Assembly (NCBI RefSeq): GCF_013186535.1
Contig: NZ_JABMCZ010000003.1
Coordinates: 2,294,001 to 2,358,000, forward strand
Reading direction: 5' to 3'
Source: Nocardia terpenica
GTDB lineage: Bacteria > Actinomycetota > Actinomycetes > Mycobacteriales > Mycobacteriaceae
DNA length: 64,000 nucleotides
Under the pieces are notes generated by a model that had not been told where the DNA came from, searched no databases, and was given only the letters and a program-made list of their open reading frames with translations. Positions 25,436-33,915 of this stretch are shown piece by piece; the first letter of the stretch is position 1, and the number at the start of each line of letters is the position of its first letter. Both the position numbers and the translations under genes were made by a program.

Positions 25436-26086
25436 CTAGTTCGGGACGGGGCCCGGGTCCAGTGGCCGGGCGGGCAGCACCTTGGTGATCGCGTCCGAAA
25501 TGGCCTGCAGCGGTGTGGGGCCCGCGCTGTTGGGCATGGTCAGCGCGATGTAGGTGCCGCGGTCGACGACGAACCAGGTGCCCGAGGTGACGCCGCTGGT
25601 CTGGTCGCGCACCTCGAACCAGTTGACGCCGTTGATCACCTGCAGCGCGGACGCCTTGTTGAACTCCAGCGGGCGATCCAGGCCGCAGCGCAACACGATC
25701 GGATCGCCGCCGTCGGGCAGCTGCCAGGCGACGGTGGCGGGCGGGGCGGGCTGGGCCAGCTCGGCGCGGGTGTAGTCGCCGAGCTTGTCCGGCAGTGCCG
25801 GGAGCAGCGCGGTGCACGCCTGGCCCGCCGCGGCGGGGGCGGGCACCGATCCGAGGGCCAGCGGCTCGCGGGTGGCGTGCCGGTTCGACATGACCGCGAT
25901 GACGAGGACGGCGACGACCAGTGCGACGGGCAGCGCCACGGCGGTGGCGATGAGCGCGGGGTGCAGCCTCGGTGTCTTCGACTCGGCGGAGTAGCGATCG
26001 CCGGATTCCGTCGATGGCCCCGCCGGGGTCGTCGTCGCGTCCGACTGTTCGGTCGTCCCGTTGGACCGTTCCGTGTCGCTGCTCAT
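25436..26086 (-). CDS. DUF3515 membrane-anchored protein (Rv2980-like)
   Basis: The 216-residue protein has a Ser/Thr-rich cytoplasmic N-terminus and one transmembrane helix (LIATAVALPVALVVAVLVIAVM, about residues 46-67). Its exported domain contains ACTALLPALPDKLGDY and VLRCGLDRP, features of the DUF3515 family found next to ddl in mycobacteria. The function is unknown; proximity to ddl hints at a cell-envelope role. The start MSSDTERSNGT is chosen because the longer frame overlaps thiL upstream. Two cysteines (in QACTALL and LRCGL) may form a disulfide outside the cell. Confidence 0.8.
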   Translation of the reverse strand: MSSDTERSNGTTEQSDATTTPAGPSTESGDRYSAESKTPRLHPALIATAVALPVALVVAVLVIAVMSNRHATREPLALGSVPAPAAAGQACTALLPALPDKLGDYTRAELAQPAPPATVAWQLPDGGDPIVLRCGLDRPLEFNKASALQVINGVNWFEVRDQTSGVTSGTWFVVDRGTYIALTMPNSAGPTPLQAISDAITKVLPARPLDPGPVPN

Positions 26087-26258
26087 TCGAGAGTTCGTCT
26101 CCGCTCGTGGGGCCGGATGCGCGGTCCCCGGGGCCGGTGGATTGTCGCTCCGAGGGTAGCGACCAGCGCGGTCGTGTCCCGGACCCGGGGGACCGGTAGC
26201 GTCGATCCGTCGCGCGTCGGCAGGTCCGCCGCGCCGCGGCTCACGGAAGGAGACGACC

Positions 26259-27230
26259 ATCGCTGACACCCGTCCGCGCACCGTCCGCGAACTGGGGGAG
26301 TTCGGGCTGATCGCGCGCATGACCGCCGGGCGCACGCAGGCGGCCGGGGTGCTGCTCGGCCCCGGCGACGACGCCGCGGTGCTGGCGGCGCCGGCCGGGC
26401 GATTCGTGGTGAGCACCGACATGCTGTTGCAGGACCGGCACTTCCGGCTCGACTGGTCCACGCCCTACGACATCGGGGGCAAGGTGATCGCGCAGAACGC
26501 CGCGGACGTGGTCGCGATGGGCTCGGCGCCGAGCGGATTCGTGGTGTCGCTGGGCTGCCCGGCCGACACCCCGGTGGAGTTCGTCGACGGGTTCGTCGAC
26601 GGCATGTGGGCCGAGGCGCGGCGGGCGGGCGGCTCCATCGCCGGGGGCGATGTGGTGCGCAGCCCGCTGCTGGTGATCTCGGTGACCGCGTTCGGCGATC
26701 CGCTGGACCGGGAGCCGGTGCTGCTGTCGGGCGCGCGGCCGGGCGATGTCGTCGCCGTCGCCGGGCGGCTGGGGGCCTCGGCCGCCGGGCTGGCCGTGCT
26801 GGCCGCCGGGATCGATCCCGGTAGGTTCCCGGAAGTCGTTGCCGCGCACCGGCTTCCGCAGCCGCCGTACGAGGCCGTGCTGGGGCTGCCGCCGACGGTG
26901 CCGATCCACGCCCTGACCGACGTCTCCGACGGCCTGCTCGCCGATGTCGGGCACATCGCCGAATCCTCCGGTGTGGCCGTGGATCTCGACTCCGCCGCGA
27001 TCGCGGACCCGGCGCTGCGGCCGGTCGCCGAGCTGCTCGGCGCCGACGCCCTGGCCTGGGGCCTCACCGGCGGCGAGGACCACGCCTTCGCCGCGACTTT
27101 CCCGGCGGGACAGGACCTTCCGGCCGGATGGGTCGCGGTCGGCCGGGTCGCGGCCGGGTCCGGGGTCACGGTCGACGGCGCGGTGTGGACGGGACCGGTC
27201 GGCTGGGAATCGTTCACGGAGGGCGGGTGA
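26259..27230 (+). CDS. thiL: Thiamine-monophosphate kinase with an apparent ATC start
   Basis: ThiL phosphorylates thiamine monophosphate to the active diphosphate. The protein has LLGPGDDAAVL, STDMLLQDRHFRLDWS, AQNAADVVAMG, GGDVV and DVSDGLLAD, all core motifs. The first ATG (26319) would remove the conserved LGEFGLI segment. In frame upstream there is no ATG, GTG or TTG. Instead a strong GGAAGGAG (26245-26252) sits 6 nt before ATC at 26259, followed by GCT GAC ACC. The natural start is therefore probably a mutated ATG (now ATC), giving 323 residues. The alternative is initiation at 26319. ung follows. Confidence 0.85.
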   Translation: MADTRPRTVRELGEFGLIARMTAGRTQAAGVLLGPGDDAAVLAAPAGRFVVSTDMLLQDRHFRLDWSTPYDIGGKVIAQNAADVVAMGSAPSGFVVSLGCPADTPVEFVDGFVDGMWAEARRAGGSIAGGDVVRSPLLVISVTAFGDPLDREPVLLSGARPGDVVAVAGRLGASAAGLAVLAAGIDPGRFPEVVAAHRLPQPPYEAVLGLPPTVPIHALTDVSDGLLADVGHIAESSGVAVDLDSAAIADPALRPVAELLGADALAWGLTGGEDHAFAATFPAGQDLPAGWVAVGRVAAGSGVTVDGAVWTGPVGWESFTEGG

Positions 27231-27255
27231 GCTTCCGCGCGGAAACCGGCCACGC

Positions 27256-27261
27256 TATGTT
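27256..27261 (+). promoter_or_regulatory. -10 box of a probable leaderless promoter (ung)
   Basis: TATGTT lies 8 nt before the ung ATG, inside the 39-bp gap after thiL. No ribosome-binding site is present. Confidence 0.45.
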
Positions 27262-27269
27262 GGGCGGCC

Positions 27270-27947
27270 ATGGGCGCTAAACCACTGTCGGAGATCATGG
27301 ATACGGGCTGGGCCGACGCACTCGCACCGGTCGCCGACCGTATCGCGGAAATGGGTGAGTTCCTGCGCGCGGAGAATGCGGCCGGGCGCGGGTATCTCCC
27401 GAAGGGCGAGAATGTGCTGCGCGCGTTCCAGCGGCCCTTCGACAAGGTGCGCGTGCTGATCGTCGGTCAAGATCCCTATCCGACGCCGGGGCATCCCATG
27501 GGATTGAGTTTCTCGGTGGCGCCGGATGTCTCGCCCGTTCCGCGCAGCCTCGCCAACATCTTCGCCGAATACGAGCGCGACCTCGGCCTGCCGACACCGT
27601 CCTGCGGCGATCTGTCGCCGTGGTCGGATCACGGCGTGCTCCTGCTCAACAGGGTGCTCACCGTGCAGCCCGGCCAGCCCGCCTCGCACCGCGGCAAGGG
27701 CTGGGAAGCGGTGACCGAGCAGGCGATTCGCGCGCTCGTCGCCCGCGACCAGCCGATGGTGGCCATTCTGTGGGGCCGGGACGCGTCGACGCTGAAGCCG
27801 ATGCTCGGCTCCGTGCCGACCATCGAAAGCGCCCATCCCTCACCGCTGTCCGCGTCGCGGGGATTCTTCGGATCGAAGCCGTTCTCCCGAACCAACGAAT
27901 TGCTCGGTACATTGGGTGCCGCCCCGGTCGACTGGCGGCTGCCGTAG
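27270..27947 (+). CDS. ung: Uracil-DNA glycosylase, family 1
   Basis: UNG removes uracil from DNA, starting base-excision repair. The 225-residue protein has the catalytic water-activating motif GQDPYPTPGHPMGLSFSV, VLLLNRVLTV with the base-binding Asn, and the DNA-intercalating loop HPSPLSASRGFFG. The order thiL-ung matches M. tuberculosis. Confidence 0.97.
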   Translation: MGAKPLSEIMDTGWADALAPVADRIAEMGEFLRAENAAGRGYLPKGENVLRAFQRPFDKVRVLIVGQDPYPTPGHPMGLSFSVAPDVSPVPRSLANIFAEYERDLGLPTPSCGDLSPWSDHGVLLLNRVLTVQPGQPASHRGKGWEAVTEQAIRALVARDQPMVAILWGRDASTLKPMLGSVPTIESAHPSPLSASRGFFGSKPFSRTNELLGTLGAAPVDWRLP

Positions 27948-27990
27948 GCCGCGGGGTGTGTAGACGTTCGAGCGAATCAGGAGCAGTTGC

Positions 27991-28263
27991 ATGCAGATCA
28001 AGTCCGTGCGCGGTGCCGTCGTGACCGTCGCTGCCGGAGCGGCCATCCTGGGCGCCCCCGCGGTGGCGCAGGCGGCGACGATCCCTCTGGAACCCGCCCC
28101 GCAGGAGCAGGTGTCCACCCAGCCGGCCGCCCCGGTGCTGGCGCTGTGGGATCCCCAGACCGGCTCGGCGTCGCTGTCGTCCAATGTGAACGCGCGGTTC
28201 CTGTGCGTGTTCCAGAGCATCAGCGCCGCGGGCGGGCTCGACTGCCTCAACGGCCAGAACTGA
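27991..28263 (+). CDS. Small secreted protein of unknown function
   Basis: The 90-residue protein has a clear Sec signal peptide (MQIKSVRGAVVTVAAGAAIL, then GAPAVAQA) with likely cleavage at AQA-AT near residue 29. The mature part is about 60 residues, Pro/Gln/Ser-rich, with two cysteines (RFLCVFQ, LDCLNG) that could form a disulfide. CAGGAG lies 7 nt before the ATG. I do not recognise a family. Its end overlaps the convergent acetyltransferase by 17 bp. Confidence 0.75.
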   Translation: MQIKSVRGAVVTVAAGAAILGAPAVAQAATIPLEPAPQEQVSTQPAAPVLALWDPQTGSASLSSNVNARFLCVFQSISAAGGLDCLNGQN

Positions 28264-28765
28264 GCGTGGTGGTGGCGGGCCGCACCATGCGGACCTCCCA
28301 CGCCACGGTGAACGCCTCGGCCCGGCGCGCGCCGTCGAGGGCGAAGCCGTACTTCCGATAGAACGCCTGGGCGCGCGGATTCTCCTCGAACACCCACAGA
28401 TACGTGCCGACGGTGGGATCGAGGGCCGCGCGCATCAGGTCGTGGGCGACGCCGGTGCCGTACCACGCCGCGCGGACGTAGAGGGCGTACAGCGCGCGCT
28501 CCGCGACGGGCCGTTCGTCGAGCGGGGCTCCGGCGCTGGCGAAGCCGACGACGGTGTCGCCGTCGAGGGCGACGGTGGTGGCGCCCGGATACCGCACCCG
28601 GCGGCTTTCCCACATCTCGGCACGCCCGTCGAGATCGAACGTGTCGAGCACGTGGTCGGGGACCAGCCCCCGGTACGCCTCGCGCCAGCATTCGATATGG
28701 CATTCGGCGAGACCGCGGGTGTGCTCGGCGGCGAGCGGGCGCAGCCGCCACGCGTTCCCCGTCAT
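28247..28765 (-). CDS. GNAT-family N-acetyltransferase
   Basis: The 172-residue protein starts MTGNAWRLRPLAAEHTRGLAE. It has the GNAT elements ALYVRAAWYGTGVAHDLM (acetyl-CoA-binding loop, in degenerate Q/RxxGxG/A form) and LWVFEENPRAQAFYRKYGF. The substrate is unknown; the family includes ribosomal-protein, antibiotic and small-molecule acetyltransferases. A much longer frame reads through upstream genes and is spurious. It is convergent with the small secreted protein. Confidence 0.88.
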   Translation of the reverse strand: MTGNAWRLRPLAAEHTRGLAECHIECWREAYRGLVPDHVLDTFDLDGRAEMWESRRVRYPGATTVALDGDTVVGFASAGAPLDERPVAERALYALYVRAAWYGTGVAHDLMRAALDPTVGTYLWVFEENPRAQAFYRKYGFALDGARRAEAFTVAWEVRMVRPATTTLSSGR

Positions 28766-28849
28766 GGTTCCCCCTGTCGACGACCGGATGGCCCACGGTA
28801 CACGGTGGCGAGTCGTGTCGGGGCGGGCGACTAGGCTGGTGGACGGGGT

Positions 28850-30628
28850 GTGGACGAGATCGCAGTGACGGCGTGGAAGGACGGTGACGTGCCCGGGGTC
28901 CCGGAGACGCTCGACGGAGCGGCGCTGGCGCGCTGGGGTCGGCTCTGCGTGGCCGGTCTCGGGCGTCACCGTGACGAGATCAATGCGCTCAACGTCTTCC
29001 CGGTCGCCGACGCCGACACCGGAACGAATCTGCTCGCCACCATGCGCGCCGCCGTCGCCGCCGCCGAGCCGCTGGCCGCCGGATCCCCGGCGCACGCGGT
29101 GGCCGGGGCCATGGCGCGCGCCGGAACCGCCGGGGCGCGCGGCAATTCGGGCATCATCGTGTCGCAGGTGCTGCGCGGCCTGGCCGAGGCGGTACAGGAC
29201 GGCCCGCTGACGGCCGCCACCGTGCGAATCATGTTGCGCCGCGCCGCGATCCTGGTGCGCGAGGCGCTGAGCACCCCCGTGGACGGCACCATGCTCACCG
29301 TGCTCGAGGCCGCCGCCGACCGCGCCGCCGACTGCCCACCCGACGCGCTTCTTGCCGATGTCGCCCTCGCCGCCGCCGACGGTGCGGTGAAAGCCCTCGG
29401 CGACACCCCGTCGCAACTGACCGTGCTGCGCGAGGCCGGAGTGGTCGACGCGGGCGCCCGCGGTCTTTTGGTCCTGCTCGACGCGCTCGTTGAAGTCACC
29501 GGCGTCCCCGCCCCCACCCGCCCGGCCTACGAGGGCCCGATCATCCCCACTCACCCCGAACACCGCTCCCCACGCCCGCCCGCATCCCCGACGACCCCCC
29601 ACCCGGCAGCCACCGACCACACGGGCCGAATCACGGCCGCCTACACCGATATCCGGCCCACGGCACCCGACGCCGCCGCGCGGGTCGCGGCCGCTCGCGG
29701 CGATCGTTGGGCGGGGCCGCAGTACGAGGTCATGTATCTGTTGAGCGACACGGACGGTGAGCGGATAGCGGCGTTGCGGAATGAGCTTGCGGGGCTGGGC
29801 GATTCGGTTGCCGTCGTGGGGGACGGAGCGGGGGGCTGGTCGGCCCATGTGCACTGTGGTGATGCCGGGGCCGCCGTGGAGGCGGGGCTGGCGGCGGGGC
29901 GGCTGAGCCGGATTCGGATCGAGGGGCTGGCGGCGCGGTCGGCGGAGCTGCCCCGGGCCGATCGGGGCATCCTGGCCGTGGCGTCCGGGGCGGGGGCCGC
30001 GCGGCTGTTCGAGGACGCGGGCGCGATGGTGCTCGACGGCGAGGTCACCGCCGACCGCCTGCTGACCGCGATTCGCGAGCTGCCGCATCGGGAGGTATTG
30101 GTGCTGCCGAACGGGGCGCTGCCCGCCCACGAACTGGTCGCGGTCAGCGTGGCCGCCCGCGGCGGCGTGGGCGGAACCCGTTCGGCCGCACGGGATGTGC
30201 TCATGCTGCCCAGCGGGTCCATGGTCCAGGGCCTGGCCGCGCTGGCCGTGCACGACCCCGGGCGGATCGCGGTCGACGACGCGTTCGCCATGTCCGAGGC
30301 GGCGGCGGGCACCCGCTGGGGCGCGCTGCGGATCGCGGCCGAGCGGGCGCTGACCATCGTCGGCACCTGCGCGCGCGGCGACGGGCTCGGACTGGTCGGG
30401 AACGACGTGGTGGTCATCGATCCCGACGCACGCGCCGCCGCCCGCACGCTGCTGGACCGCATGCTGGGCCTGGGCGGCGAACTGGTCACCCTGCTGCTGG
30501 GCGCCGCCGCCCCGGCCGGGCTGGGTGACGAACTGGCCCAGCACATTACCGCCACCTTCCCCGGCGTGGAGGTCGTCGCCTACGACGGCGGCCAGCCGGT
30601 GGACCTGGTGCAGATCGGGGTGGAGTAG
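28850..30628 (+). CDS. DAK2/DegV-type (FakA-like) phosphatase or kinase-related protein
   Basis: The N-terminal DhaL/DAK2 domain has the nucleotide-magnesium motif NALNVFPVADADTGTNL (residues about 45-61), GARGNSGIIVSQ and VDGTML. A low-complexity Pro/Thr linker (about 225-265) follows. The C-terminal part is FakA-like (ALRNELAGLGDSVAVVGDG, VLVLPNGALPAHELVAVS). In Firmicutes this architecture is the fatty-acid kinase FakA; in mycobacteria it lies before recG (Rv2974c/Rv2975c). The start GTG at 28850 lacks a strong ribosome-binding site, so a later GTG is possible. recG follows after 3 nt. Confidence 0.85.
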   Translation: MDEIAVTAWKDGDVPGVPETLDGAALARWGRLCVAGLGRHRDEINALNVFPVADADTGTNLLATMRAAVAAAEPLAAGSPAHAVAGAMARAGTAGARGNSGIIVSQVLRGLAEAVQDGPLTAATVRIMLRRAAILVREALSTPVDGTMLTVLEAAADRAADCPPDALLADVALAAADGAVKALGDTPSQLTVLREAGVVDAGARGLLVLLDALVEVTGVPAPTRPAYEGPIIPTHPEHRSPRPPASPTTPHPAATDHTGRITAAYTDIRPTAPDAAARVAAARGDRWAGPQYEVMYLLSDTDGERIAALRNELAGLGDSVAVVGDGAGGWSAHVHCGDAGAAVEAGLAAGRLSRIRIEGLAARSAELPRADRGILAVASGAGAARLFEDAGAMVLDGEVTADRLLTAIRELPHREVLVLPNGALPAHELVAVSVAARGGVGGTRSAARDVLMLPSGSMVQGLAALAVHDPGRIAVDDAFAMSEAAAGTRWGALRIAAERALTIVGTCARGDGLGLVGNDVVVIDPDARAAARTLLDRMLGLGGELVTLLLGAAAPAGLGDELAQHITATFPGVEVVAYDGGQPVDLVQIGVE

Positions 30629-30631
30629 CCC

Positions 30632-32911
30632 ATGGCGACACTGCGTGACCGGCTCGACCACGTCCTGGGCGTGAAGGCGGCCGAGCCGCTGGCCGACGCC
30701 TTCGACATGCACACGGTCGAGGACCTGCTGCGGCACTATCCGCTGCGCTACGCGACCCAGGGCCAGCCGCTGACCGAGGAGCAGCCCGAGGAGGGCGCGC
30801 ACATCACCGTCGTCGGGCACGTCACCAAGACCGAGCTGCGCCCGATGCGCCAGCGCCGCGGCAAGCTGCTCAAGGTCGAGCTCGACACCGGCTCCGCCCG
30901 CCCGGTGGAGATCACCTTCTTCAACGGCGACAAGGTGAATTACCTTGTCAAACAGGGTGTTCGGGCCATGATGTCGGGCACCGTGCACTGGTGGCGGCCG
31001 GACCGGTGGAACCTGTCGCACCCGTCGTATCTGATCCTGCCCGAGGCGGGGGAGTCGATGGAGAGTCTCACCTCGGTGCGCGGCGGCGGCAGCCTGCGCG
31101 GGCTGGCCGAGAGCGCGAAAGGCGCCGACGGCGTGGATGTCTCGTTCTTCGAGCGGGAATACATCCCGGTGTATCCGGCCACCGCGAAGGTGCAGAGCTG
31201 GGACGTGCTGGCCTGCGTGCGCCAGGTGCTCGACCAGCTCGACCCCATCGATGATCCACTGCCGCAGGATATTCGCGAGGAACGCAACCTGCTGGCGGTC
31301 TCGGACGCGCTGCGCCTGATCCACCTGCCCGAGCGCAAATCCGATATCGAGCAGGCCCGCGAGCGGCTGCGCTTCGACGAGGCGCTGGCGCTGCAACTGG
31401 TGCTGGCCGAGCGCCGCCACGACGTCGAGGGCCGCGCGGCGCGGCCGTGCCCGCCCCGGACCGGCGGCATCGCAACGGCTTTCGACAAGCGGCTGCCGTT
31501 CGAGCTGACCACCGGGCAGCGGCAGGTGATCGAGGAGATCTCCGCGGACCTGGCCCGCAGCCACCCCATGCACCGGCTGCTGCAGGGCGAGGTCGGCTCC
31601 GGCAAGACCATCGTGGCCCTGCACGCCATGCTGCAGGTGGTCGACGCCGGTTTGCAGTGCGCGCTGCTCGCCCCGACGGAAGTGCTTGCCGCCCAGCACT
31701 ATCGGTCGCTGCGCGGCATGCTCGGCGACCTCGCCACCGCGGGCGAGCTGGGCGCGGCCGAGCACGCGACCAAGCTGGTCCTGGTGACCGGATCGATGTC
31801 GGCGGGCGCGAAGAAGGCGGCGCTGCTGGCCGCGGTCACCGGCGAGGCCGGGATCGTGATCGGCACGCACGCCCTGATCCAGGACGCCGTCGAATTCTTC
31901 GACCTGGGCATGGTCGTCGTCGACGAGCAGCACCGGTTCGGCGTCGAGCAACGGGATGCGTTGCGCGCCAAGGCGAAGGACGGTGTCAGCCCGCACCTGC
32001 TGGTGATGACCGCCACCCCGATCCCGCGCACCATCGCCATGACCACCCTCGGCGACCTGGAGACCTCCACGCTCACCGAGCTGCCCCGCGGCCGCTCCCC
32101 GATCAGCACGAAAGTCGTTCCCGCCAAACTGAAACCGGCGTGGGTGGAGCGGGCGTGGGAACGCATCCGCGAGGAGGTCGCCGCCGGGCGGCAGGCGTAC
32201 GTGGTGTGCTCGCGGATCGGCGACGAGGACGACGACGGCAGCGGAAACGGCAAGGGCCGCAAGGGGAAAGCCAAGTCGCCCGAGGAGCGGGAGGCCCCCG
32301 CCACGCACGCCGCGCTCGACGTGTTCGCGACGCTGTCGACCGGTGCCCTGGCCGACCTGCGGGTCGGCCTGCTGCACGGCCGCCTGCCCGCCGAGGAGAA
32401 GGACGCGGTGATGCGGGCGTTCAACGACGGCGATATCGACGTGCTGGTGTGCACCACCGTGGTCGAGGTCGGCGTGGACGTGCCGAACGCGACGGTCATG
32501 GTGATCGTCGACGCCGACCGGTTCGGCGTGAGCCAGCTGCATCAGCTGCGCGGCCGCGTCGGCCGCGGTAAACATCCCGGGCTGTGCCTGCTCGTCACCG
32601 AATCCTCGCCGATGGGTACCGCGATGGCCCGGCTCGAGGCGGTCGCCGGGACGCTGGACGGCTTCGAGCTGTCGGTGCTGGACCTGCGGCAGCGCCGCGA
32701 GGGCGACGTGCTCGGCGCGGCGCAGTCCGGCACCGCGCGCAGCCTGCGCCTGCTGTCGCTGCTCGACGATCTCGAGGTGATCACCACCGCGCAGCAACTC
32801 GCCCGCGAGGTCGTCGCCGCCGACCCGGGGCTGCGCAAGCATCCGGGCCTGGCCACGATGATGCGTGCCGCGGTGGACGGCGAGCGGCTGGAGTATCTCG
32901 CCAAGTCGTGA
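30632..32911 (+). CDS. recG: ATP-dependent DNA helicase RecG
   Basis: RecG remodels stalled forks and branched DNA. The 759-residue protein has the N-terminal wedge/OB domain (YPLRYATQGQPLTEE). The helicase motifs are I (GEVGSGKTIVALHAM), II (VVDEQHRFGVEQR), III (TATPIPRTIAMT) and the C-terminal VGVDVPNATVMVIVDADRFG and QLRGRVGRG. A charged insert of about 25 residues (GNGKGRKGKAKSPEERE) interrupts the second RecA domain, which is common in actinobacterial RecG. It is almost overlapped by the DAK2 gene, suggesting one operon. Confidence 0.97.
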   Translation: MATLRDRLDHVLGVKAAEPLADAFDMHTVEDLLRHYPLRYATQGQPLTEEQPEEGAHITVVGHVTKTELRPMRQRRGKLLKVELDTGSARPVEITFFNGDKVNYLVKQGVRAMMSGTVHWWRPDRWNLSHPSYLILPEAGESMESLTSVRGGGSLRGLAESAKGADGVDVSFFEREYIPVYPATAKVQSWDVLACVRQVLDQLDPIDDPLPQDIREERNLLAVSDALRLIHLPERKSDIEQARERLRFDEALALQLVLAERRHDVEGRAARPCPPRTGGIATAFDKRLPFELTTGQRQVIEEISADLARSHPMHRLLQGEVGSGKTIVALHAMLQVVDAGLQCALLAPTEVLAAQHYRSLRGMLGDLATAGELGAAEHATKLVLVTGSMSAGAKKAALLAAVTGEAGIVIGTHALIQDAVEFFDLGMVVVDEQHRFGVEQRDALRAKAKDGVSPHLLVMTATPIPRTIAMTTLGDLETSTLTELPRGRSPISTKVVPAKLKPAWVERAWERIREEVAAGRQAYVVCSRIGDEDDDGSGNGKGRKGKAKSPEEREAPATHAALDVFATLSTGALADLRVGLLHGRLPAEEKDAVMRAFNDGDIDVLVCTTVVEVGVDVPNATVMVIVDADRFGVSQLHQLRGRVGRGKHPGLCLLVTESSPMGTAMARLEAVAGTLDGFELSVLDLRQRREGDVLGAAQSGTARSLRLLSLLDDLEVITTAQQLAREVVAADPGLRKHPGLATMMRAAVDGERLEYLAKS

Positions 32912-33011
32912 GCCGCGTGACGGTCGTCGCTAACGGCTGGAAATCGGTTGCCGGGGGGTGAGATGCTGCCGGTGAGCAATACCGATCGGCAGCATGGTGG
33001 AAGGGGCGGCG

Positions 33012-33914
33012 ATGGTCGCGATCGATTTCGGGTGGGCACGCAAACCCGCGCTGCCGTGGGGGTTTTCGCGATCGGCGGCCCGGCAGCGGGTGGGCGGGGT
33101 GCCGCCGACGGTGCTGGTGCTGGCGGGCATCGTCAGCGTTCAGGTCGGGGCGGCGGTGGCCAAGCAGCTGTTCGCCGCGACCGGCCCGGCGGGCGCGGTG
33201 AGCCTGCGCCTGTTCTTCGCGGGCGTCGTGCTGCTGGTGTGCTGGCGGTCGTCGCTGCGGATCGAGCGCCGCGCGCTGCCCGTGGTGCTGGCCTACGGCG
33301 CCATTCTCGCGGTCATGAATCTCGCCTTCTACGAGGCGATCGACCGCATCCCGCTGGGCATGGCCGTCACCCTGGAGTTCCTGGGGCCGCTGGTCGTCGC
33401 GCTCGCGCATTCGCGGCGCTGGATCGATCCGGTGTGGGCGGTGCTCGCGGGCGGCGGCGTGCTGCTGCTCACCCATGCCGACGGTCCCGTGCTGTGGACC
33501 GGTGTGCTGTTCGCCCTCGCCGCGGGCGCGTGCTGGGGCAGCTACATCCTGGTGGGCGCCAAACTGGGCGAAAGGACCAGCGGCGGAGGCGGTCTGGCGA
33601 TCGCCATGGCCTTCGGCGGGCTGCTGTCGGCCCCGATGGGCATTCTCGGCGCGGGCGCCTCGCTGCTGCAGCCGTCGGTGCTGCTCGCCGGATTCGGGGT
33701 GGCCCTGCTGTCGTCGGTGGTGCCGTACTCGGTGGAGCTCGAGGCGCTGCGCCGGATTCCGCCGCGGGTGTTCGGCGTGCTCATGAGCCTCGAGCCCGCG
33801 GTGGCCGCGCTCGCCGGGCTCGTCGTCCTCGGGCAGCTCATGAATTTCGCGCAGTGGGCCGGAATCGCCTGCGTGGTGGCGGCTTCCGCGGGGGCCACCC
33901 GGACCGGGCGGTAG
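33012..33914 (+). CDS. EamA/DMT-family (RhtA-like) exporter
   Basis: The 300-residue membrane protein has about ten hydrophobic helices in two EamA repeats. Typical segments are AVSLRLFFAGVVLLVCWRS, AILAVMNLAFYEAIDRIPLG and VLMSLEPAVAALAGLVVLGQ. Relatives such as RhtA export threonine or homoserine; the substrate here is not determined. The start at 33012 has GGAAGGGG about 8 nt upstream and is preferred over the ATG at 32994. It is convergent with the downstream regulator, one base apart. Confidence 0.88.
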   Translation: MVAIDFGWARKPALPWGFSRSAARQRVGGVPPTVLVLAGIVSVQVGAAVAKQLFAATGPAGAVSLRLFFAGVVLLVCWRSSLRIERRALPVVLAYGAILAVMNLAFYEAIDRIPLGMAVTLEFLGPLVVALAHSRRWIDPVWAVLAGGGVLLLTHADGPVLWTGVLFALAAGACWGSYILVGAKLGERTSGGGGLAIAMAFGGLLSAPMGILGAGASLLQPSVLLAGFGVALLSSVVPYSVELEALRRIPPRVFGVLMSLEPAVAALAGLVVLGQLMNFAQWAGIACVVAASAGATRTGR

Positions 33915-33915
33915 C

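Noticed and set aside
28247..32842. 1531-residue minus-strand open frame opposite the DAK2 and recG genes
   Set aside because: Only its last 172 residues (28247-28765) have family motifs (GNAT). The rest is antisense to strongly supported genes and is the usual third-position-GC artefact.
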